A DNA stretch of 64,000 nt from Pseudogymnoascus destructans (Eukaryota; Ascomycota; Leotiomycetes; Thelebolales; Thelebolaceae), in contig NW_020167526.1 of assembly GCF_001641265.1 (NCBI RefSeq), positions 310,001 through 374,000 on the forward strand. Reading direction: 5' to 3'. The number at the start of each line of letters is the position of its first letter. The first letter of the stretch is position 1. Position numbers and translations under genes: made by a program. This document shows positions 21,715 to 33,045 of the stretch, piece after piece. The notes below the pieces were generated by a model. It was not told the DNA's origin. It did not search any database and saw only the letters and a list, made by a program, of their open reading frames with translations.

Positions 21715-23193
21715 TTAGTGACAAAATAGTCTTCTTACCAGAGCTATTGTCCTCCTGATCCAACATTGGGCCCTTTCGCTGCTTATTGCTGTAGCGGAAA
21801 TATCGGCAGAGATAATATGTTCTTCGACACCCAGGGCCGTCGTAAGTTCTCTTCCCCACCCATCGATGAACTGTTCGACAAAACTTCTCTCATAGAACGC
21901 CCCATTGTAACTAACCGACAAGTTCAGCTGGCCGTCCCAAGTCCAGAGAGTCGTCGCAAGCACGCGATTGATAATTTCAACGCTCAACCACCAATCCTCG
22001 ATCTCGACCGTTGCCGCCTTCCCATCACGCTTGCTGTGCAGGTAATTGTTGACTACGCCTAAAGAGCTCAACGTTTGGTAGGCCGGCGCCTTTAGCGGGT
22101 CTTCTGGTGCAACGCTCAGAGTGCCTAGGGCTTTTCTAACATAACTGGCCAGGAACTCAATCGCATTTTGGGACTCATCATTGCGCAAATTCCGCGTATG
22201 TATCGCTTTCATCTCGGCTGCAATGGCGTTGAAGTCCCTGTGTTCGTTCAGGTCGATGCTGAATGGCAAGCCAGTATGATAGAGGCTAACAGCTGATTGG
22301 GGACCGTTCCACGGCGCGGAAAGATACTTTCGTAGGTCAAGCGCCGTGATGCCGGTATATTTTCCCCTTCCGGTGTCTCGGGTGCTTGGGCCAGAATTGT
22401 CTTGTGTGCACGGCTGCATCGCAAGAACGAGGGCCGAGTGGGCAGCTGTTGTCACCGTGATTCCTCGCGCCTTACAGGACGAGATAATGCGCTCAGTCAC
22501 ATCAGCCGAAAATGTGATACGGTAGCGTTGGGGACTGGTAGGCAATATATTGGGCAGCGTCGCAATTGGAATTGACGGCGGGCCAGCCTCGAAGGCATCA
22601 AGTTCAGCGTCAGAAGCTTTGCTGGTCTGTGGTGTAGGTTCGCGAGGAACAAAGGCAGCTTCATTGAGGGAAGGTGCTAACCGTACGACCTCTGTGCCGT
22701 CAAATATAATGTTAGGCGGACCGTCAGCGAGAATCTGGAGAAATGCATTTTGCAGAATTCGGAGGCCTGTGCCATCTATACGCCAGTGCGGTGTGCGGAA
22801 TAGAATTTCTCCTGATAGGGGCAAGATGTATATCTGGAAGTGTTCCGCGGGGTTGATACACGTATAGAGGTTGTTGGCTGAATTGCTGGCTGCATCGACA
22901 ATGAAAGTTTCCTGCATCCAGGTCCTGATGGACTCTGGAGATGGCACAGTGTAGGTGAGTCTGAAGCCACTTTCGTCCGCCTCGGCAGCAATTTGCGGGT
23001 GTAGAAATCGGAGTGCCTTCCAAGCTCTCTGCAGTTCCGCCACTGAAGGCAACTCTCTGAGTCTGATTGAACACGAAATGAGGAATTGTTGCTTTTGAAT
23101 AACGGCCCCAGCAGCCGCTATCTGACGGTAAAATTGCTCGACGGAGCCGAATTCGCGCTCATAACGACCAGAGATGGTTTCTTGCCAAGGCAT
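21715..23193 (-). CDS. Acyltransferase of the Tri3 / condensation-domain superfamily
   Basis: A 492-residue intronless ORF. The catalytic HxxxDG motif is HWRIDG at residues 136-141, inside GEILFRTPHWRIDGTGLRIL. The second-half block LSVSYNGAFYERSFVEQFIDGWGREL matches the DFGWG-side region of CoA-dependent acyltransferases in a degenerate form. Layout and length (about 490) fit the fungal Tri3-like 15-O-acetyltransferase family (PF07428), which acetylates hydroxyl groups of secondary metabolites in the cytosol. It follows the glycosyltransferase on the same strand, so acylation of a sugar or of the aglycone is plausible. Substrate is not readable from sequence. The last about 30 residues are basic and cysteine-containing and may have drifted. 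Confidence 0.85.
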   Translation of the reverse strand: MPWQETISGRYEREFGSVEQFYRQIAAAGAVIQKQQFLISCSIRLRELPSVAELQRAWKALRFLHPQIAAEADESGFRLTYTVPSPESIRTWMQETFIVDAASNSANNLYTCINPAEHFQIYILPLSGEILFRTPHWRIDGTGLRILQNAFLQILADGPPNIIFDGTEVVRLAPSLNEAAFVPREPTPQTSKASDAELDAFEAGPPSIPIATLPNILPTSPQRYRITFSADVTERIISSCKARGITVTTAAHSALVLAMQPCTQDNSGPSTRDTGRGKYTGITALDLRKYLSAPWNGPQSAVSLYHTGLPFSIDLNEHRDFNAIAAEMKAIHTRNLRNDESQNAIEFLASYVRKALGTLSVAPEDPLKAPAYQTLSSLGVVNNYLHSKRDGKAATVEIEDWWLSVEIINRVLATTLWTWDGQLNLSVSYNGAFYERSFVEQFIDGWGRELTTALGVEEHIISADISATAISSERAQCWIRRTIALVRRLFCH

Positions 23194-24036
23194 TATGGCA
23201 GGGCATGAAGTCTGGTCACTTTTTGCTGTGGTAGCTTAAGAATAATTGGTGGTGAATATCTGGTATCCTCCAATGTAGAATCGCTGAACAAAGTTACGAA
23301 ATGCGGATTGGCAGCACCGTTTATTAAGAATAATACCTATAGTTTGTGACACTTATACCGAGATTCTGCAGATGATAGTGAGCTAGATATGAGAGTTTCA
23401 GACTGACGAGTCACTGTGTTCAAGTTTAATGTTTTAATATCAGACATGTTTAACTCTCACTCTACTCCGTAAGCCTAAATGATAGGTTCTACTCGTACTT
23501 TGGATTAATAAATGTATGTAGGGTGATGATCGTCGCTACCCCTGTAGTAGAGTAGTCCAATAAAAACCGTAATGTTATGCTGCTTTACCACTCGTACGTA
23601 CGTGACGCGTTATATAAAACAGCGTTGAGGTGGAACTACGTACATGTGTCCCCTGTTAACAATTATTGACCCAAAGTACGAGTAGGCCGCCGATCGTGGT
23701 GTCACCGAGTCAAGCCACTTAGACACAACCTATGGAATTCTTGCACCAAGCCACGTTGATAGGTGCATCAGCGATCATGTTCGTCGGCGCTGAGACACGG
23801 CTTGGACCTTCCCAACAGCGAATGCACTAAGGATCAGACAGCGACAGAGGTGTTGCAAGTTCAGCTATATGACTTACGAAAACTCAGTAGGCTTAATCGC
23901 GAGTCAGAAATTGGACTATGGATTGTGTGCAGTCTGCTGCAATTTTTTGTACGAGAGGCTCTATACCTTGCATGCCAACGCCAAGGACCTTCAACATCCA
24001 CAATAAAGCTTGACTCCGCAGTGAGACATGTATCAA
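23194..24036. other. Intergenic, no gene
   Basis: 843 bases of AT-rich sequence between acyltransferase start and glycosyltransferase stop. Small ORFs here have no recognisable domain. Around 23400-23700 several palindromic stretches such as CGTACGTACG occur, but no element ends were found. Confidence 0.45.
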
Positions 24037-25371
24037 TCAGTGTTTGGCAGCAGCCAGATCTTGGATAGTCCTCTCCACGATATCCATTGCAACGTAACAC
24101 TTGGACTCCTCCTCCAACTCGAGGCCCCTCGCCTTATACTTGCCGTTGTCGAAGATCTTCTCGACAGCCAACTGTACCTGTTCAGCGGTAGGGCGCCCAG
24201 TACGGAGGTTGATTGCCACACCAGCCCACTCTGCCCGAGCCGCTACCTCGGGCTTGTCTTCGGTGGCTCCTGCAATGATCATCGGTACGCCTGTACTAAT
24301 GCCGTGTTGGACGGCTCCGTAGCCACCATTTGTAATGAATGCCGTGCAGTACGGCAGCAGGTCGTCGAAGGGGATGAAGTCTACGACTCGGGCATTCTCG
24401 GGCACAAAGGTTTCTTCAGGGAGAGTTGCCCCTCTTCTCCCCAAGGCCACCACAACAATAACATCGCCGCGGTCCTTGAGACCCTGCATAGTTGGAATGA
24501 TCAGCTCGGTGTAATTCAGATTCAAAGTCCCCTGCGAGACGGCGACAATCCTCTTGGTTGTGTCGTGGGTGATGTCTGACCACCAGCTTGGAAATACTGC
24601 AAGTGGATCACGGTGGCCCTTTGGCAGCCCGCCTGCAAAATGGATGGTGGGAGGTGCATCGCTGCGCGAGTATTCCATTGACGGGGCACACATCTGTAGG
24701 AAACAGTCGCCGGTTAGGTATGGAGAGTCCATAAAGAAAGGCGCGCTGTCTTTAACGCCGAGTTCTGCAAGAACCTCTTTGAAACGCTGGTCAGGCTTGG
24801 CCAGTATTTTATCCTCCATGGCCTTGTTCATGATTTTGTTCCTGGCACGGCCTTTGAGACTGGTGTCAGGGAGCACACCTGGGCCGAAGCTTGCCGTGTC
24901 GATGCTACGTAGCGCGATAGGGAATATACCGATGGCGATGGTGGCGGTTGGTTTAATTCCTGGGGCACCCAAGAGGCACGGGATACTACCCATACAGCCC
25001 GACTCGTTGAGCATGATTATTGGTCGTCCAGGATGCTGTTCACCGAGGATCTTAAGTGCCTTCTGCTGAGCAAAATGCTGGGCCGGGATGGCGTTCACGA
25101 AATAATTCTCCAAATCGAAGGCGAATCGGGCTGGCCCTGCAGGAGTGGCTTCTCTCTCATCTTTGAGTGTTTCTTCGGTGACATCGGCGATGCCTTCAAG
25201 GGCTATCAGCTTGGCGCCGATGGACTCTATTCTCTTCTTGTAAACAGAGCCAGTGACAAAGGTTACATCGTAGCCGCGGGCCACGAGCTCCTTGCCAATG
25301 ACGCGGATAGGCATGACATGGCCATAAATTGAGCTGACAGAAATGAGAATGAGGGGTTTGGAGACCGTCAT
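24037..25371 (-). CDS. GT1-family UDP-glycosyltransferase (MGT/UGT type)
   Basis: About 444 residues from MTVSKPLILISVSSIYGHVMPI. The N-terminal Rossmann domain shows the acceptor-side GHVMPIRVIGKELVARGYDVTFVTG. The C-terminal donor site shows VVALGRRG, DFIPFDDLLPYCTAFITNGGYGAVQHGISTGVPM and a downstream ED dyad (AGATEDKPE), the degenerate PSPG-like region of microbial GT1 enzymes; the His of QHG contacts the nucleotide sugar. It transfers a hexose, probably glucose or rhamnose, to a small lipophilic acceptor. An in-frame upstream ATG at 25431 would add 20 residues with no family match, so the inner start is preferred. It is divergent from the hydroxylase at 25816 across 444 bases, which suggests joint control. 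Confidence 0.9.
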   Translation of the reverse strand: MTVSKPLILISVSSIYGHVMPIRVIGKELVARGYDVTFVTGSVYKKRIESIGAKLIALEGIADVTEETLKDEREATPAGPARFAFDLENYFVNAIPAQHFAQQKALKILGEQHPGRPIIMLNESGCMGSIPCLLGAPGIKPTATIAIGIFPIALRSIDTASFGPGVLPDTSLKGRARNKIMNKAMEDKILAKPDQRFKEVLAELGVKDSAPFFMDSPYLTGDCFLQMCAPSMEYSRSDAPPTIHFAGGLPKGHRDPLAVFPSWWSDITHDTTKRIVAVSQGTLNLNYTELIIPTMQGLKDRGDVIVVVALGRRGATLPEETFVPENARVVDFIPFDDLLPYCTAFITNGGYGAVQHGISTGVPMIIAGATEDKPEVAARAEWAGVAINLRTGRPTAEQVQLAVEKIFDNGKYKARGLELEEESKCYVAMDIVERTIQDLAAAKH

Positions 25372-25815
25372 GGCTGCTGTTGAGGATTTAGGCTGCGTTA
25401 ACGGAATGCTTTTTTGGACAGGAAATCCCACGGAATCAACCGCATTATATGTGTGGGCTGATGAGAGTGATCGCCCACAGCGAGTTTTAAAATCAGACAG
25501 GTCAGATGCGCTCCCGTTACTTCACGTATGGAACTGAGACACACAACATTTACTCTAAGACCAATTTCAGAGGCCCAATTCACGCGTATATAGAGCAGCT
25601 GCTATAGAACTTGCGGATCCTTGTGGCCCCGTGAACTCTATACTTCTACACTCTCATTACTTTACTGCCTGCTTTTACCGTTACTACTGTTTCCTCTTCC
25701 ATTGCACCTGCTGCACGGCTAATCTGGCTGGCCCATTGTTATAACCACCTATTCCGACATTTGACGCGTTAAATAGTTGATTGGAACACCTAGCAATAGT
25801 CCTATTCTATTTACC
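25372..25815. promoter_or_regulatory. Divergent promoter region, glycosyltransferase / hydroxylase
   Basis: 444 bases between two divergent start codons. A TATA-like GTATATAGAGC lies at about 25586-25596. No other motif is convincing. Confidence 0.4.
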
Positions 25816-26898
25816 ATGTCTCATCAGCTATTGGAGACATTTTTGGTCCATATTCGAATCGATGGCTTCGAAGTTCCTACCGCTCTGCTGGTCATACTTC
25901 TGAAAACATTCATTGTCAGTACGATGCAGTCGATAATACTTACCAACGCCTAACTCGTGTGTTGTTTTAGTACAGTGCCATCTGCTCGAGCGTTGCGCTC
26001 GTGTACTTCGAGTTGATGTATTTAGCCACACGCTATCTATACTTCCGAGGGTTCCTCAAACGATATGCTCCTCTTGACTCGACTCGACATATAAGCATGT
26101 AAGGGTTATGTTGATACACTCCCTGTCGTGCCATCTAACATATGCTATAGAGTATTCTGGAGTTTGATGTCGGCCTTCTTGCTGCCGATTTTCACGGCTG
26201 TGACCTGCCAAAGCGGAATGGAACGATCATTCGCCTTCAACCCGGTGTCCTGCTGCGCGCACACCTTGCTCTATATGGCAATTCACGACGTTTTATTCTT
26301 CTATATGCATTTTGCCATGCACAAGTTCCACAGCTTGCATTTGGTATACAAATATGTCCATGCAATGCATCACGACGCAGTGCATCTTATGAACGGTATA
26401 ACCACAAATACAAACGCCTCCTCTACACGCAGCTAATAGTTTGCAGCATATGCGATTGGCTACGCAGATTTTGGAGACGATCTCCTTACAATTGGAGTTC
26501 CCTGGGCCATCTGGACACTGATCGCCGGCTCGAATTGGTGGAACTGGATGTTACCTTTCAGCTTCATGCTCAGCGCTACATACATTGGTCACAGCGGCTA
26601 CCGGTCCGCGTCGCCATGGTTTACGCTGTTCAATCCCCTATTTCTGCCCATCATGCTCATTGTTGGCAAGCAGGCGTTGTCGCCTGCTGACCACCAGGTC
26701 CACCATACTTACAGGAGATATAATTTTGGGTTGTTTTTAAGGCTATTGGACAAATGGCACAAAACCTACAAAAAATCGGACAAGATAGCATATGATGTGC
26801 ACTACTGGAAGAAGTGGGTGCGAGTCAAGGAAAACAGAGAGAGCCTTGCAAATAATAAGTGGAAGGGGGGTATCAAGTTCGAGGAGCTCACGATATAA
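25816..26898 (+). CDS. Fatty acid hydroxylase / sterol desaturase superfamily protein
   Basis: Four exons: 25816-25914, 25971-26098, 26151-26395, 26447-26898; introns begin GTCAGT, GTAAGG, GTATAA and end AG, with GCTAAT-type branch points. Product about 307 residues. All three histidine clusters of the non-haem di-iron family (PF04116) are present: HFAMH (HX3H), HAMHH (HX2HH) and HQVHH (HX2HH). Four to five transmembrane helices surround them, and the C-terminus is basic and cytosolic. Such enzymes hydroxylate or desaturate sterols, sphingoid bases or fatty acyls in the ER. The start fits the exon 1 helix IDGFEVPTALLVILLKTFI. It is the last gene of the tailoring group before 2 kb of gene-free DNA. 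Confidence 0.9.
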
Positions 26899-28860
26899 TG
26901 TTAACTTTAACTATAATAACTAGCAAGCGGGATCTTTTAGTACTATAGCCAAGGAATTTGGGTTTTGTAGCCTTTCATCTTCGGAGTTGGGAATCATGGA
27001 GTATAGTTTGTTTTTGATAATTTTCTCAAAAAACATGTAAATACAAGTGGGCGAATATTAGTAAAATATAATTACAAATACTTATGTCGTTGTTATTAAT
27101 ATAACCATACCATATTTACTACGTTAATAAAAATAGGTGGTAATTAACTATGGTTTGGAAAAAATATAATACGCTTAAATGGGATATTATTGTAACAGGA
27201 TAACGGTGTAATATATTCACGCTACATAACAATTAAATAAATTTGATGTTGATATTCCATTGAATAATTTCGTATAGACTATTTCATTAGTCGATTGGCT
27301 AAAGTCTAGTATCAAGGAATCTGTAGCACGACGCGGTGCCAGGGGGTTCCACGGCCATCATGAGGATGTTCGCATGTTGCACTTGGCATAGAGAAGCCCT
27401 ACGCACCGTTGTGCCACTACTACAACGGTGCCTACCGTATATTTTTATTACAAGATACAGTAAGTAATTACGCCAAACGCGTCGGGTTGTGAGGGTAGAG
27501 CGCGGTGCTGCTCCATACGTAAATGCCAACAACCTGAATCTGTTAATTGGCATGTATACGACGCCTTCAAGAAACGTGTGCATATTGTGAAGCGGTGCAT
27601 AAGAAATACGCAGGGTCTGGCATCGTGGGTCTGGCGGCGAGGAAGTTGGACAACTTGTGGCTGTGAGAGCTTCGTACTTCAGGGAACAGTAGGCATCATT
27701 GAACACTGTTGTAAAGCTGCCGGTTGGTATGTATGCATACTATTACTTCTAGCAATGCGTGTAATGTGCGCCTAACATGAACGAAATGCACAGCGTTGTG
27801 GGCGAGAGCGGTTTTTCCCCAGTATCCTTCGAGTGCGGGCAATCTTTGCCATAGCCTGTTTTCTGTGCCCTCTTCAACTGCAACCCTCGGCGAATTCCAT
27901 AATAGCTAAGACCTATTTGTCATTACAGTGAGATTCTCGTGACCGGTAGTCTGGGCGGTAATTTGCTGTCAGACAGGGTAATCTTATCGCTCAGACGCAA
28001 TATTGATTCCCAGCCATGTTTCCCTGTTGCATTCGATAGCCAAGCATTTACTGGACCAGATATGGCCGTCAATCGTCGATCACCCGTGTCCAGTGCGAAT
28101 CAGCCCGCACGGTTGTATGACTGGTCCAGGGATATGAAGCCTTGGCCACAGCGACATCAACCCTGGGGTCCAGAACCAGGGCAACTAACATCAGGCCAAA
28201 AATGTCTCGCCCGTAGTGGCACTCAATATATGTTGTTGAAGGAGGAGGTTGCTCAGACTGATTGGTTGGGCGTGTGGCTCGCCAACCGAATCGGGTTGCG
28301 GACCACCCACAAATAGTTCTGTAGATAGCTTCACTCAAAACAACAATACAACACAAATTCTAGTGAACTGTTGTTCAACTCAACTTGATGACTTATACTA
28401 CCGCTGCAAGTGATATCATACACTTAAACATATGTCTACAGTTAAGACCTACTAATTTTCTACGGACACATGAGAGGTTCCCGTTGAAGAGGGTGATGTC
28501 GGGTTCAAAGGGACCGTGCCGCGAATCATGTTTCAACGAAAGCCCAACCAGGCGGAACAGCAAACCGGCTGAGCGTCCTGTTGGCATCTTTGGCGCCTTG
28601 GATAAGTTTAAACGCATCGAATTTTGAACTGGGCTCTTTTTGGGGCGGGGAAACCCTTGTTTGGGTAGTTAATTCTAAGTGCCTACAGGATCAATGTATA
28701 AACACCAAGGCTCTCGCCGGCTGCTTTCAATAAACCATTCCACTTGACTATTCAACTTAACTATTTGAGTCGGAGCCAGTCTCTACCTGAGAAGATATAT
28801 TATTATTGCGGAAGGCACCAAGTCCTCAGCCAGGACGAATCTAACAGGACTACAGAATCA
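26899..28860. other. Gene-free AT-rich stretch
   Basis: About 2 kb. 26930-27290 is very AT-rich (long runs such as aaatataattac) and looks like RIP-decayed repeat. 27300-28860 has several small ORFs (for example 27939-28316 and 28385-28627) without recognisable domains or codon bias. It separates the tailoring genes from the secreted-protein relics. Confidence 0.5.
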
Positions 28861-29371
28861 TGAAGCTCGGCGTTGCACTCGTTAGCCTCCTCTCTGTCGT
28901 CCTCACATCGCCTGTGCCAGTATCCGAGGGAGGTTATAATGTAGACGGTGGATTTATAACCTAGACCCTGACGTATTGGATGCTGATTACACTCCCGTCA
29001 GACATATCCCGGACATTGCCGGACTCAAGGTGGAAGTTCTAAGGGCGAGAGGCGGTGGTGACTCTTCTACCATTGGAGTCCCTGTGAAGACTCTGGTTGA
29101 TGATATCAACAAGTCCATCGGCACTCAGTTGAACGCGAGGCAGGTGCAAGAACTCGCCCTAATTGTCGATTATACGCTAGGCCTCGGGGAGAATGCCAAT
29201 GGCGCAGCATCCGGTGCCTTGCCTAGCAAACCTAATCTGTCGCCAGCCGAGATTCTAGCCAACGCCCGGAAGGCATTGAGTGCCGCGGAGAACACCTACA
29301 TGAAGTACCCAAACAAAATCACCGAAGCTGCCTATCTGAACGCTCTGAACGCGATTGAAACGTTGTGGTGA
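28861..29371 (+). pseudogene. Small secreted protein, probable frameshift near the N-terminus
   Basis: ATG at 28861 opens a clear signal peptide, MKLGVALVSLLSVVLTSPVP, but this frame stops at about 28962. One frame over, an open frame continues from NLDPDVLDADYTPVRHIPDI to a stop at 29371 (about 135 residues, mostly helical, Ala/Asn-rich, ending LNALNAIETLW). No intron with plausible length and phase joins the two, because the candidate GT-AG pair gives only about 32 bases. It is either a one-base frameshift in a small secreted protein or a sequencing error. No cysteines and no known domain. It could be an effector-type protein; that is inference. Confidence 0.5.
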
Positions 29372-30116
29372 CAGTTCCGACGGGTTGTTGTTGTGGTAGA
29401 TGAAGGCAGACGTGGGACGGAGAGGAGATTGCAAGCGTTGGTGGGACGGAGCAGGATTACTAGGTCTCGTTACTGTTATGCTACATACCATATATCTTAT
29501 TAAAGTTAATATACATAATTATAATCATCTATATATCGGCGCTGCTCTCGTGGTTTTGGAATTTAGTTGCTCCCATGGTTTGCAAACTGGGCTGCTCTCG
29601 TGAAGTTCGATGCAGCAACTCGAGGTCCCAAAATAAAGCAACAGAGACCCATGGAATTGATCCAGCACCTTGGTACTACAGAATGCTGCCCGAGTGCTTC
29701 TTTACAATCACACAGCGTAATAAACGCTATGAAATGCGTGTACAAAAATGTCATTGCACGATCCAGGCTAAGATAGCTACCCCACACACTGACCCATCAA
29801 ACGCAGCGGCAGCTCCCATAACCTTAATCGCGCATCGGACTGCACGTCTACTCCGGTCGCAAATCCCCATCCTTTGCCTCCCAATCTTGTTTGCAGGCGC
29901 GATCTGCACCATCCCCAATCTGCGGGGTCCCAGTGCACGGCCGGCATGCCGATTGAGGGAGCCAATTGTCTCGGGCAGGGTTAAGGGGCGCAAGGGACTG
30001 TACCAGTCAGAGCATGCAGGTCGATGCGGCTTTCGTCCCCTGCCGCCTGGCCCGGGCCATAATGGGATTGTTTGCTATGCTAATGTCTTGAACTAGCTCA
30101 GCTGTCAATAAATCCA
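29372..30116. other. Intergenic, no gene
   Basis: 745 bases. The short ORFs on both strands are unconvincing. Nothing else recognised. Confidence 0.4.
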
Positions 30117-30139
30117 ATGTCCGCCCGCCCACACAGCCA

Positions 30140-30634
30140 TCATACATTACTCCTCCGCCGTGATCCTCCTCCTGCTCGTCCCCGCCACTCGCGCGGCCGC
30201 CATACCAACCAGGGCGACCTGCCTGGCCTCGACGGTGAACTACGGTTAGTAGATCCTGCCGTGGTGCTTGGTCTTGCGACGCAGGTGGTCGATGAAGCCA
30301 TTGGGGTCGTCACAACGGAGTAGGGGAGAATTTGGTGCCCGTGGTCGGCCGTGATGTTAGCGCGCAGTCGGAGGGCAGCGCACCACTCATCCCGGAGGAG
30401 ATGAGGAACGAACTGTCGCTCCTGATTACCGGAAAGCCGTTTTCCGAACAAAGTAGCGATGCGGAGGCGAAACGCGATATCACCGACGCCGATGTCGCCG
30501 GTGCCATCGCGTACGCGGGTAAGATGGCCGCCGGGGCAGCAGGACAAGTCGGCAGCCTTCAGAACAGCTCCCCTCTCGGTCGACGCAGCGCCGCGGCCCT
30601 CGACGATTTATCAGAGCTCCTCGATTCCGTTTAA
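30140..30634 (+). pseudogene. Possible relic of a second secreted protein with Kex2-like sites
   Basis: A signal-peptide-like run SAVILLLLVPATRAAA is readable at about 30157-30204, but its frame has no ATG: the best candidate codon is ATA. After a possible splice or frameshift, an open frame at 30332-30634 reads EAKRDITDADVAGAIAYAGKMAAG and SPLGRRSAAALDDLSELLDSV, with dibasic KR and RR sites. A third frame downstream (about 30660-30915) again has GAKRDGRGSVAGVVDSV. This suggests a decayed, Kex2-processed secreted protein. Evidence is weak. Confidence 0.3.
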
Positions 30635-30917
30635 CGACCTGACACAGCGAGACACCGCGGTCGAAAAGTCAGCGCTACCCACCCTGCCGACCGATACCAC
30701 GGGGGCGAAACGCGACGGCAGAGGCAGTGTCGCTGGTGTCGTCGATTCTGTTAGTGATGAGGTAGAGGCTATCAAGGGACCGCGAGGGATGGTTGGCGGG
30801 TCTATCGAGGAATCTGAGATATGTGGCGTCGGTGACGCCGTTGATGGAGTTGTTGGTGTTGGTGCCGTCGGTGGTGGTGAAGAGCAGGCTTCTCGACGTT
30901 TCATCAATTCCCTTTAG

Positions 30918-31590
30918 AAAAATACTTCCCGGGCTTCTCAATAGTGAGTAAGCTGGTGTCGGTACGGGCGACTGAAGCTGTTACTGATAGGGGGGCACTG
31001 GGAGTTTATGAGCGGAGTATAATATATCTTCTTCGCATCGGAAGGGACTAGGGTCGGGGAGAGGTTTGGGTATATATTTCTCTTCCCATATAAAGATTTT
31101 TTATTATATATTGTAGTTAGCTTAGTATAGCTTTACATCCCCTAGCTGTATATTGCGTCGAGGGAAATTCTTGAGTGTGGTGTAAAATCACATGACGACT
31201 TCCATATGCTATTTCGACGATATGGAATTGGTGGGTGATGAAGCGCAGGCGGGTGCCGCTCACTTTAGACAAGAGAATGCGAAGCTAGAACTGGCTGGGC
31301 TGGGAATCGAAAAAGAAGACAAAAAGCAAAGAAACGGGTACGAGTGACGAAAATGACATACCCCCATACCCGCCACAACCCACCAAGAAACCTCACAGAC
31401 AGACAAACCTCGGAACCAAATCCAACCTAACCAGCAATCTCCCCCCCATGGATCCTATCTACCGAGCAGACCCGCAATACACCAGCAGTCGCACCCATCG
31501 GTGCTCCCACCCTTTCGCGGCGGAAGGCTGGCTCACGTTTTCCTTCCCGCCTTGGGGAGGGAAATTAGATAGCTGATCGGGGAATGATCG
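30918..31590. other. Intergenic, no gene
   Basis: About 670 bases, AT-rich around 31080-31130. No gene or repeat supported. Confidence 0.4.
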
Positions 31591-31686
31591 TTTGGTCTGG
31601 CCTTTCGGGAGGGTAGGTAGAGTGGTGATGTGTGGTTTTGATATGGTAAGATGGGCTGTTGGTGTTGGTGGAGGAGTGATGGGAGG

Positions 31687-31925
31687 ACTATCACCAGACT
31701 ATCACCAGACTATCACCAGACTATCACCAGACTATCAACAGACTATCACGGGACTATCACCTAGCTACCCGGACTATCGCGAGCTACCGGGACTATCGCA
31801 AGCTATCCGGACTATCGCGAGCTACCGGGACTATCGCGAGCTATCCGGACTATCGCGAGCTACCGGGACTATCGCGAGCTATCCGGACTAACTATCGCGA
31901 GCTATCGGAACTATCGCGAGCTACG
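31687..31925 (+). repeat. Compound minisatellite
   Basis: The left part is about six copies of the 11-mer ACTATCACCAG (31687-31760). The right part is about nine copies of an 18-19-bp unit like GACTATCGCGAGCTACCGG, alternating CTACCGG and CTATCCGG versions, which makes a 36-bp higher-order unit. ACTATC is shared by both parts, so the second unit may have grown out of the first. Confidence 0.9.
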
Positions 31926-32087
31926 GGGAGAGGAATCCATTGCATAGACACTACCCTATGAGACACGCCCGTAAAAGTCAATTGTCTTCTCCCTTTTTTG
32001 CAGATGGCGGTCAGTCAGTATGGTACGAGAGATCACATCCTTCTCCTTCTTTGCTTTCTCCTTTCCATCTTTCCATGCATCGAGAGG

Positions 32088-32132
32088 ACAGTGATGGCAC
32101 AGTGGTGGCACAGTGGTGGCACAGTGGTGGCA
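32088..32132 (+). repeat. Short tandem repeat GTGGTGGCACA
   Basis: Three to four near-perfect copies of the 13-mer CAGTGGTGGCACA, in a stretch with no supportable gene. Confidence 0.8.
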
Positions 32133-32593
32133 CTTCCTCCCACACCGTTCAATAAACAACCCCGCGAAATGGGTAATCTAGAATGAACCGTCACATCTCA
32201 TGAATCGGCTGTGTGAAGTAACTGTGTGAAGTAACTTGAATTACTTTTCATAGGCAGGCTGGGCGTTGGGGATGGGTGGGTGGCGATGATTACGCACTAA
32301 GTTGGTCTATGGCTGTAAATAGATATACCGTCTGTCCCAGAGTTAGAGTGCACGCACATGTGATGAGATGAGTGTTCTAGTCCCAGTTCTGACTGTGCCC
32401 GGCGCCCGATTTGGCAGAAGGGCGTCGGTCAGGGGCTGCCGATCTACAGACTGACTTGGTATTGGGAATGACACGTTGTGCAGGAGATATGCAGGGACGG
32501 GTGTTACAGTACAGACGGACACGGCTCGGTTCCCTGTTGGGGAGAAACACACCAGGGAAAGGGAGGGGGACTACAACTATATTTAAGTTACCA

Positions 32594-32720
32594 GGGGAAA
32601 GAGGGAAAGAGGGAAAGAGGGAAAGAGGGAAAGAGGGAAAGAGGGAAAGAGGGAAAGAGGGAAAGAGGGAAAGAGGGAAAGAGGGAAAGAGGGAAAGAGG
32701 GAAAGAGGAGAAAGAGGAGA
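32594..32720 (+). repeat. Tandem GGGAAAGA array
   Basis: About 14 uninterrupted copies of the 8-mer GGGAAAGA, then two variant units (GGAGAAAGA). This is a pure purine strand of about 125 bases, a sequence type that can form triplex DNA. The ORFs across it are simple Lys/Glu/Gly or Phe/Pro/Ser runs caused by the repeat and are not genes. Confidence 0.92.
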
Positions 32721-33045
32721 AAGAGGTCTATTCTTTTGGACTTATCAGAGGAGAACCGAGATTCCAATCCCATCCATTCACTCCCAATCCATCCATCCCT
32801 TTGCAACCGTGACGGGTCGAGCCATCTCCAAAACCAACAACCTAACCTCGCATCTGCCGCCATCCGTCATGCCTAATTGTAGCGACAATACCACATCGTA
32901 TGGTGAAACACCTCCATCCTCTTCTCTTTCCTTCCCTTTTCGTCGGCTCCCCTCCGGCGCCGTCGCAGAGGCGACCCACACCCATGCTATATCCGTGTTT
33001 CACCGTGTCGCATCCCAACACCATTTCGGGGTGTGAGACGCGAAA

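Noticed and set aside
31687..31925. CRISPR array
   Set aside because: Units are contiguous without spacers and the host is a fungus.
32411..32876. Lys/Glu/Gly-rich ORFs across the purine array
   Set aside because: Created by the 8-bp repeat having no stops in any frame.
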